From Micavibrio sp. UBA2020 (GTDB taxonomy: Bacteria > Pseudomonadota > Alphaproteobacteria > Micavibrionales > UBA2020), in contig DDBY01000144.1 in NCBI GenBank assembly GCA_002334985.1, positions 1 to 29,200 on the forward strand: DNA of 29,200 bases, in the 5' to 3' direction. The notes below the pieces were generated by a model that did not search any database, had not been told where the DNA came from, and saw only the letters and a list, made by a program, of their open reading frames with translations. Shown one piece after another: positions 24,141 through 29,200 of the stretch (within the stretch, counting starts at the first letter, position 1; every line of letters starts with the position of its first letter). Made by a program: the position numbers and the translations under genes.

Positions 24141-25376
24141 TTACAACCCGTATGCCGTATTCAATTTATCCATCACCCCCGTACTATCTCGGACTTGGTG
24201 CGTATAGTGCTGCAAGGTAATCTGCGGGTTAGCATGGCCCGCGATCTTAGCTACAATACCAATTTCAACTCCTTGTGCCTGAAGATTCGAAATGACTAGG
24301 TGACGGGCGACGTAGGGCGTCACAGGCGGCAATCCCAATGCCATCAGCATAGGCTTCCAGACACGGTTACGGAAGTTGGAGAGTGTGAGAGCGCCCCCTG
24401 CGCGGCTCTGACCGCTGGGGTCGCTATATCTATAGCCAAGACAAGGGAAGACGCGTTCTGGATACCCTTCCCGGCGCGGACAAATATCTTTCCAGGCCAG
24501 AAGAGCCTCGCGCAACATCGGAGCCATAGGAATCGATCGTTGCCCTGCCGCTGTTTTTGGGAAGTCCTTGATGCTGCCGTCCTTCTCCTGGTTGCGACGA
24601 ATACGCACCACGTTGTCTACAAAATCGACATCTTCCCACAATAGGCCGAGCATCTCGCTTGGCCGAGCACCGGTCATGAAGAGAAACACGTAGAAAAGGC
24701 CGTACCTGTCGCCCTTTGCGTGATCAAAAATAGCCTTCACTTCGTCTGCGCGTAGCAGAAGGCGCTGCCTTTTCCGATGGCCGCTGACAAGACGTCTCGG
24801 CATGAGCGGAACGCGAATGCCGAAGTCCTCGCCTACCATTGAAAGTGTCGTGGAGAGACCCTTTCTTGCCGCCTTCGCCATGTAGGGCGTCGTGAGCTTC
24901 ATTACGGTCTGGTGCCATATGCGGATTTGCGCGGTCGTCAGTTCGGAGACGCGGAATTTCCCCAGCAGCGGCGTCAGCTTCTTACCTTCGGGAACCTTGC
25001 CGGTGGTATGAAATAAATGCTTCTCTTCCTTTGATCCTTCGAAGGCAGGGCCAACGATGTAATTACGCGCCACCATGCGATAGAGTTTAATGGTATCGGG
25101 CCGCACACGCTCTTCACAGCTTTTCAGCCAGTATTCAACCGCGTCCGCGACTGTCGGGGCTTTGCTTGGGTCCAGGGGAGAGCCTTCGGCGACCGCCTTA
25201 TAAAGTCGCTGCTGCTCGGCTTCGGCTTCCTTGCGCGTGTCGAAGAACTGGGACTTGCGCTGTTGCATGACCGGGTCTTTGTAGTTGAGGATATAGCGGT
25301 CGAGAATAACGATGCTTCCATCCTTGAGTTTGCGGCGCATGGCGCGCTTGGTGATGCTGGTTCGAAACTTGCTCAT
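24141..25376 (-). CDS. int: Tyrosine site-specific integrase
   Basis: A 411-residue protein. The ATG at 25376 follows GAGGAG by 8 bases; the frame extends 54 bases upstream. The N-terminal AP2-like arm-binding region (about 18-62) is followed by a SAM-like core-binding domain (about 75-185) and the catalytic domain. Catalytic residues: Arg238 (TGARPSE), Lys274 (FPKTAAGQR), Arg358 in YVARH, His381 (AGH) and nucleophile Tyr391 (HYTH). The usual first histidine of box II (HxLRH) is Tyr355 here. It should catalyse integration at tRNA-Arg and excision with the small HTH protein. It lies mid-island, not beside an end, separated from the internal core only by the SIR2 gene. Confidence 0.93.
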   Translation of the reverse strand: MSKFRTSITKRAMRRKLKDGSIVILDRYILNYKDPVMQQRKSQFFDTRKEAEAEQQRLYKAVAEGSPLDPSKAPTVADAVEYWLKSCEERVRPDTIKLYRMVARNYIVGPAFEGSKEEKHLFHTTGKVPEGKKLTPLLGKFRVSELTTAQIRIWHQTVMKLTTPYMAKAARKGLSTTLSMVGEDFGIRVPLMPRRLVSGHRKRQRLLLRADEVKAIFDHAKGDRYGLFYVFLFMTGARPSEMLGLLWEDVDFVDNVVRIRRNQEKDGSIKDFPKTAAGQRSIPMAPMLREALLAWKDICPRREGYPERVFPCLGYRYSDPSGQSRAGGALTLSNFRNRVWKPMLMALGLPPVTPYVARHLVISNLQAQGVEIGIVAKIAGHANPQITLQHYTHQVRDSTGVMDKLNTAYGL

Positions 25377-25508
25377 GGTGAGGCTCCTCTTTGGCCTTCC
25401 AAAAAAACACGGCGAAAATATTTCTGGCAATTATCGGACGTGCCACCCCTGTTAATTCGATGCAACAATAGGTGTTAATACTCTTTCTGTGCTGCACTCA
25501 TCGGGCAT

Positions 25509-25627
25509 GTGACGCTTGTGACGTGACGAGTGCGGCAGAAAGCCTCTAGCGAAAGCATAGGGGAGGATGGGGGTATAACATTCGCTTCCATCCTCCCCGT
25601 GCTTCCTGCGTCACGTCACGGCGTCAC
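25509..25627. other. Candidate replication origin: iterons around a large hairpin
   Basis: Three GTGACG copies (25509-25514, 25518-25523, 25523-25528) face three CGTCAC copies (25609-25614, 25614-25619, 25622-25627). Between them GGGGAGGATGG (25560-25570) pairs perfectly with CCATCCTCCCC (25588-25598) around a 17-base loop. The whole block is a large inverted repeat directly after the PrimPol-helicase stop. Iterons next to a primase-helicase gene are typical of satellite origins. The central hairpin could also terminate transcription between the two genes. Confidence 0.55.
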
Positions 25628-25629
25628 GC

Positions 25630-27969
25630 TCAGGTGCCGCGCTTGATCAGCGCTTGCGGCGGACTGGTTTCCTCGAACAGCACATGGGGGATCAGGGTGC
25701 AGCGCTGCTGCATGCCGCCGGAGAAGCGGATGCGGATATCGTCTGACAGCGCACCTGGAAGGCGGCGGAGGGCCGAAACCCACGCGCCGGATGCCCAGAT
25801 CGAGTTCCGGAAGATTTGGTCAAGGCCCGGATGCTTGTTGGCAACCAAGACCCCTTCCTTCTTCACCCGGATGCCATAGAGCTCCAGACCAGGAAAAAGG
25901 CCAGACATTTGTGCGTTTCCTGGGCCGCGCGCATCGTTGACAAGCGCTCCGATGGTGATGTCGCCGGTGTTGAAGCACAGGAGATGATTCAGGCAATCCA
26001 TCGCGTCGTTATCTTCGTGCGCCTGCGCCAGAAGGTCGATGAGATCGGCAACTTCAGAAATCGCTGCCTGCACTTCCTCCTTCGATACAGCCTTCGCGTT
26101 CAGCGCCGTAAATGCCGCTGCCAGTAATGTCGCCATATTCGTCGCATGGCGGCTGTCCATCGGCGGCATGGCGCGGGTGAAGGCATCAATATTGCCACTC
26201 ATCGTCTCCACCAGACCCACCATCTGGTAAGGCCAAGCTCCACGTGTGCGGTGAAGGTCTTCCAGGGCTGCCTGGATTTTGTCCTTAACCGCCACGTCGT
26301 TGTTATGGCTGGCAAGGCAGAGGTTGACGATCCGTGACGAATCGGCAGCCGTTCCGCGCATCGGGTTGATAGCGCCGAGACAGAAGGTCGAATGCAGCTG
26401 AAACTGCAGCGCCTTGCCTTCCGGCGTACCCTTGGCGATGGCACCCTTGGCCGAAGAAGCGCTCCGGATCATCTTGATGACATTTTTCATGCGGAAGACA
26501 TCGTGGTCGCTTTCGAACTCATCCAGAATGACAGGACGGCTATCGGCACCGACAGTCTGCCGGACACCCGCTTCGCTACTGCTGCCGTCACGAACGATTG
26601 CCATGGGCGCAAGCAGATTTGCCAAACCCCCGATGATCGTCGACTTGCCGGAGTTCTTGGGGCCATTGATGAAGATGTGCGGTCGCCAGTCCAGTGCGCC
26701 GCAGACCGGGGCGGAAGCGGCCCAGCCGAACGCCAGTAAGGCATAGCCAGGATGCTCCCAGTTGAACATCTTCAGCCAATCCAGGACACGGCGCGGTTCG
26801 ATCTGCTCCGATTTGTTGAAGTCGGGAACCGACATAAAGCGGATGTAGGTAAAATCCTTGCTCTTCGGTACGTCCCCGCTCCAGTTCATTACGATTTTGG
26901 GACCTTCGCGCCAGATGCCGCTTCCCCGGACGTTCTCGGAAAAGAACGGTCCTGCCTCACGGCAGGCCTGCATCAGGTAGTCCGCCGCATGAAGCACATT
27001 GATGCCGACCACGTTGCCCTTCTTGTCAAATCGCGGGAAGAAAGGAGCCAGGAAATCCCTCGGAGCGAGATCCAGGAGATTACCTTCAGCCAGCAGCGAT
27101 TGCGGTTGCAGAATGGAAAGCATCTTTTTCTTCTGGTTCATGAAGACGTAAGCGTTGTGCTGCGTGTAGCCAAGCGGAATGGGACCGATGTCGCCGGGGT
27201 CGTATTCCGGCGCATCAGAATCCCCGAATTTCGCTTTGGCCGAACGGAACATTCCAGGCAACTCTTCGCGCAAATTCCCTTGGTAGCCCTCCGGAAGAAA
27301 AGCTTCGACGGTACGACAAACAAGCTCCTCATCGCCGTCATCGAACTTGCCTGCGATGCTGGCCATCAGGCGAAGAGCCGGGTCGTGCGTACCCTCGCCC
27401 TCCATGATGGATTTGTGAAACTCATATTCAATGATTTCCTGCAGGACATCGATCTGCAACTCGTCCATGAAGGGCAGGAAGTTGAGATCGACCTCGTCCA
27501 ACGGAAGACCTTCCCATTTGTAGGGTTTTTCGGTGTCCGGATGGATCGTCGGCGGCAGGACGCACAACCTCTTGGAGACAAGCACATCCACAATCCGGCT
27601 GCCCATCAGGGGAAGCGCACGGGATTTTGCGTCTTTACTCACGCGCACGAAGATCGTCAGGCCTTTTTTGCCCTTCTTCGCGCACGGGAAATTGCCAACG
27701 ATACGCTTGATCGGTTCGACATAGTCATCGTTGTCGATGTCGATGGCCGCCAAACGCGTGCCGTCCTCCAGTGCGGTTCCGGTCAGCACCGCAATCCCAT
27801 AGTCTCCGTAGGATTGCTGCCATTCATCGCGCTTCTTGAGATTAGGCAGATTGTTTTGATAGTGCTGCCACCCGCCGATGCTCTGCTTCGTACCCGGCGG
27901 AACCGGAACGACGCTGAGATTCTTGGACCAGTATTTGGGGGCTTCGGTTTTGAAAGTCTTCTTAGACAT
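25630..27969 (-). CDS. PrimPol-helicase replication protein
   Basis: A 779-residue protein. The N-terminal bifunctional primase-polymerase domain (about 10-165) begins APKYWSKNLSVVPVPPGTK, with catalytic Asp77 and Asp79 in LAAIDIDNDD and the family motif PPTIHPDTEKPYKW (139-152, His143). The middle is a helical linker. A helicase/AAA+ domain (about 395-640) has Walker A GPKNSGKST (436-444) and Walker B VILDEFE (479-485). Such proteins start replication of phage satellites and some plasmids by unwinding the origin and priming both strands. It forms a tight pair with the HTH gene upstream (2-bp gap) and ends at the iteron block. The RBS is GGAG, 8 bases before the ATG. Confidence 0.85.
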   Translation of the reverse strand: MSKKTFKTEAPKYWSKNLSVVPVPPGTKQSIGGWQHYQNNLPNLKKRDEWQQSYGDYGIAVLTGTALEDGTRLAAIDIDNDDYVEPIKRIVGNFPCAKKGKKGLTIFVRVSKDAKSRALPLMGSRIVDVLVSKRLCVLPPTIHPDTEKPYKWEGLPLDEVDLNFLPFMDELQIDVLQEIIEYEFHKSIMEGEGTHDPALRLMASIAGKFDDGDEELVCRTVEAFLPEGYQGNLREELPGMFRSAKAKFGDSDAPEYDPGDIGPIPLGYTQHNAYVFMNQKKKMLSILQPQSLLAEGNLLDLAPRDFLAPFFPRFDKKGNVVGINVLHAADYLMQACREAGPFFSENVRGSGIWREGPKIVMNWSGDVPKSKDFTYIRFMSVPDFNKSEQIEPRRVLDWLKMFNWEHPGYALLAFGWAASAPVCGALDWRPHIFINGPKNSGKSTIIGGLANLLAPMAIVRDGSSSEAGVRQTVGADSRPVILDEFESDHDVFRMKNVIKMIRSASSAKGAIAKGTPEGKALQFQLHSTFCLGAINPMRGTAADSSRIVNLCLASHNNDVAVKDKIQAALEDLHRTRGAWPYQMVGLVETMSGNIDAFTRAMPPMDSRHATNMATLLAAAFTALNAKAVSKEEVQAAISEVADLIDLLAQAHEDNDAMDCLNHLLCFNTGDITIGALVNDARGPGNAQMSGLFPGLELYGIRVKKEGVLVANKHPGLDQIFRNSIWASGAWVSALRRLPGALSDDIRIRFSGGMQQRCTLIPHVLFEETSPPQALIKRGT

Positions 27970-27971
27970 GT

Positions 27972-28190
27972 TTAAGTCTCCACTTGTTTGATTGAACGAA
28001 TGGAGGCCAGAATTTCCGATGCAAAGACCAATCTGCGGCTTTTGAGAACTTGGTACGAAGGAATCTCCATAGACTGAACAGCTGAGAGCAACTGTCGGTA
28101 TGGCAAATTTAATGCGTCTGCTGCTTGCTTTACAGTAAGCAGCTTTTCCACGTTCTTAGGGTTGACCGTATGTTGGTTAGAACTCGTCAT
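27972..28190 (-). CDS. Small AlpA/excisionase-like HTH protein
   Basis: A 72-residue protein. The ATG at 28190 has GGAGG six bases upstream, so I prefer it to the frame opening at 28301. The region 17-62 is a MerR/AlpA-type winged helix: LLTVKQAADALNLPYRQLLS forms the HTH and RRLVFASEILASI the wing and last helix. Such proteins act as excision directionality factors or activate the integrase and replication genes in satellites. The target site was not identified; the repeats near attR are candidates. Confidence 0.7.
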   Translation of the reverse strand: MTSSNQHTVNPKNVEKLLTVKQAADALNLPYRQLLSAVQSMEIPSYQVLKSRRLVFASEILASIRSIKQVET

Positions 28191-28242
28191 CTCTGACCTC
28201 CACGGCCAGAGTGCTGTGTTTCCAGGCTGCAGGTTCCGTAAC

Positions 28243-29064
28243 CTAGGTTGTGGAGAAAATCTCAGGGAAATCAGCCGCTGTGAAAAATTCATCTTCCACA
28301 TATTCGCTGATTTCTTCTGGGGTCATGCCCGTTACACTTCGGATTAAGCCGCCAGCGGGCGCTATTAGACCCTTGTAATATCTAAGGCGATTTATATTAA
28401 CGTTCTTTCGTTCTTCTAGGTCACCGATACGTTTTAATAGCTGATCGCCCAATACGCCCTTACCATGGCCTTTTCGATATCCCTTACTATGCATCCAAAG
28501 CGCATAAATATATCTTTCGACAATCCGGGTATCATTGCCAGTCATCGAGCTGACAGAGGCTTCATATGGCTGCACATCACCTATAAACGTAACGATGCTG
28601 CTCCTGCGCAGATATAGGTCCCACAACTCAAAGAACCTTTCAGATAATATCTTTTTTTGCGCGATGCTTTTCAGTTCATCTATGACTTCCTGCCATGACA
28701 GGCTCTGCCTCCAGCTCGGGCGCACTTTCCGCAGATATCTTTCTTCCAGATGCTTCGTCAAAAGCAGATCAAAGGTGTCCCACTCGTGCAGATGTTTTTC
28801 AAAGGTGGCTGTCGGCAGAGGATAGAAGACATATCCTTGGTCAACGCTTTTAAGGATGTGCTGAAACTTTTTAACCCCGGCCAGGGCGAGCTGATATTTG
28901 CGGCTCTGCCGGGGAGAAAGGACTTTAACCAAGGAATCATCTCGCCATTCGGAGTCCAGCCGCTGCGAAATCCTATGCCAGAAATTATCGGTACCCTCCC
29001 GCGTTTGCCTGGAGTTTGCAGACACTCCCTTCACGAGCCGTTTTTTGCGAACACGAGGCGACAC
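28243..29064 (-). CDS. Unrecognised island protein beside attR
   Basis: A 273-residue protein with a GTG start at 29064 (MSPRVRKKRLVKG); no ATG is available nearby and the RBS is weak, so the start is uncertain. The N-terminus is basic, the centre mostly helical with many Arg, Lys and Leu, and the C-terminus acidic (MTPEEISEYVEDEFFTAADF). There is no transmembrane segment, signal peptide or catalytic motif I recognise. A DNA-binding or replication-accessory role is possible from its place at the head of the HTH-PrimPol-integrase strand. Codon use is mixed, less GC-rich than the host genes. Confidence 0.5.
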   Translation of the reverse strand: MSPRVRKKRLVKGVSANSRQTREGTDNFWHRISQRLDSEWRDDSLVKVLSPRQSRKYQLALAGVKKFQHILKSVDQGYVFYPLPTATFEKHLHEWDTFDLLLTKHLEERYLRKVRPSWRQSLSWQEVIDELKSIAQKKILSERFFELWDLYLRRSSIVTFIGDVQPYEASVSSMTGNDTRIVERYIYALWMHSKGYRKGHGKGVLGDQLLKRIGDLEERKNVNINRLRYYKGLIAPAGGLIRSVTGMTPEEISEYVEDEFFTAADFPEIFSTT

Positions 29065-29081
29065 GAGAATGCACTTTCTAA

Positions 29082-29111
29082 AATAACGTCAGAAAGCGCC
29101 AGAATAACGTC
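29082..29111. repeat. Two AATAACGTC direct repeats 21 bp apart next to attR
   Basis: AATAACGTC occurs at 29082-29090 and 29103-29111, two helical turns apart and 37 bp from the right attachment site. A shorter repeat, ACACGAG, lies at 29051-29057 and 29061-29067. They are candidate integrase arm or excisionase sites; they also overlap the 5' region of the unknown gene at 28243-29064. Confidence 0.4.
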
Positions 29112-29147
29112 CGGACGCGGCTTTGCGCAATATTTTCAATGGGAAGA

Positions 29148-29185
29148 ATGGCGCGCCCGAAGAGATTCGAACTCCTAACCTTCTG
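29148..29185 (-). repeat. attR: 38-bp tRNA-Arg 3' end within the intact tRNA gene
   Basis: Identical to attL at 12040-12077. Here the sequence continues into the anticodon arm, so this is the functional tRNA side, and the island lies downstream of the tRNA 3' end. Confidence 0.92.
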
Positions 29186-29200
29186 ATCCGTAGTCAGATG
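29149..29200 (-). tRNA. tRNA-Arg(ACG), 3' part; 5' part beyond the window
   Basis: Read on the minus strand: the anticodon stem TCTGA/TCAGA (29194-29198 with 29182-29186) encloses loop CTACGGA with anticodon ACG (complement 29189-29191). The variable region AGGTT, T-arm AGGAG-TTCGAAT-CTCTT, acceptor 3' strand CGGGCGC, discriminator G and encoded CCA follow, ending at 29149. ACG decodes CGN arginine codons after A34 is changed to inosine. The D-arm and 5' acceptor strand are off the window. Confidence 0.9.

Larger units (their letters stand above)
12040..29185. mobile_element. Integrated genomic island at tRNA-Arg(ACG), satellite-like, with defence cargo
   Basis: Both ends are the same 38-bp sequence, the 3' end of a tRNA-Arg gene. 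Inside are a tyrosine integrase, an AlpA-like small HTH protein, a PrimPol-helicase and an iteron/hairpin region, the usual core of phage satellites and related integrative elements. No capsid, portal, tail or conjugation gene is visible, so it would depend on a helper for transfer. Cargo: hicAB, a four-gene type I restriction-modification operon, a GIY-YIG nuclease, a structured RNA region and a SIR2-NTPase. Base composition changes inside the island, with the SIR2 gene clearly AT-richer than the rest. Confidence 0.88.

Noticed and set aside
26752..27975. 407-residue open frame on the plus strand
   Set aside because: It is a shadow of the PrimPol-helicase gene, which carries clear motifs on the other strand.
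12040..29185. CRISPR array or cas genes
   Set aside because: No regularly spaced repeats with unique spacers and no Cas protein were seen; the repeats found are short integration or iteron sites.

Overview
The window looks like an alphaproteobacterial chromosome: GC-rich core genes, a valine-catabolism trio, many small alanine-rich periplasmic proteins, and a tRNA-Arg(ACG) interrupted by an island. No species is claimed. It has two parts. Bases 1 to about 12,040 are ordinary host chromosome. Bases about 12,040 to 29,185 are a 17.1-kb integrated island flanked by 38-bp direct repeats. Each repeat is the 3' end of the tRNA-Arg(ACG) gene; the intact copy lies at the right end and runs off the window.

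Host part, left to right: the 3' end of an unknown gene; an alpha/beta-hydrolase esterase; a two-helix membrane protein; an exported peroxiredoxin-like redoxin; the operon mmsA, acyl-CoA dehydrogenase, mmsB (distal valine degradation); a DUF4168-like periplasmic protein; an exported protein of unknown function; a short prephenate-dehydrogenase-like protein; a membrane-anchored protein with two metallopeptidase-like repeats; and a second esterase paralogous to the first. Several clear terminators and one near-consensus sigma70 promoter separate these units.

Island part. Its mobility and replication genes are on the right, all on the minus strand: an unknown gene beside attR, a small AlpA/excisionase-like HTH protein, a PrimPol-helicase replication protein, an iteron and hairpin region that looks like an origin, and a tyrosine integrase. 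This layout resembles a phage satellite or similar integrative element. The cargo is defence-related: hicAB, a type I restriction-modification operon (hsdM, hsdS, hsdR) led by an extra gene fusing a degenerate HsdM-like domain to an HsdS-like domain, a GIY-YIG nuclease, and an AT-rich SIR2 plus P-loop NTPase gene. A ribbon-helix-helix protein with a RAMA-like C-terminus sits next to attL with a perfect palindromic operator.

The least explained stretch is 21,252-21,705, between the GIY-YIG and SIR2 genes. It holds a chain of long stems that reads as a structured RNA of about 270-350 nt. One of its hairpins would hide the ribosome-binding site of the GIY-YIG gene. It abuts a second attachment-site core that has the same arms as attL but a different 5-bp centre. 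That suggests the island was assembled from more than one integration event, or carries a spare attachment site.
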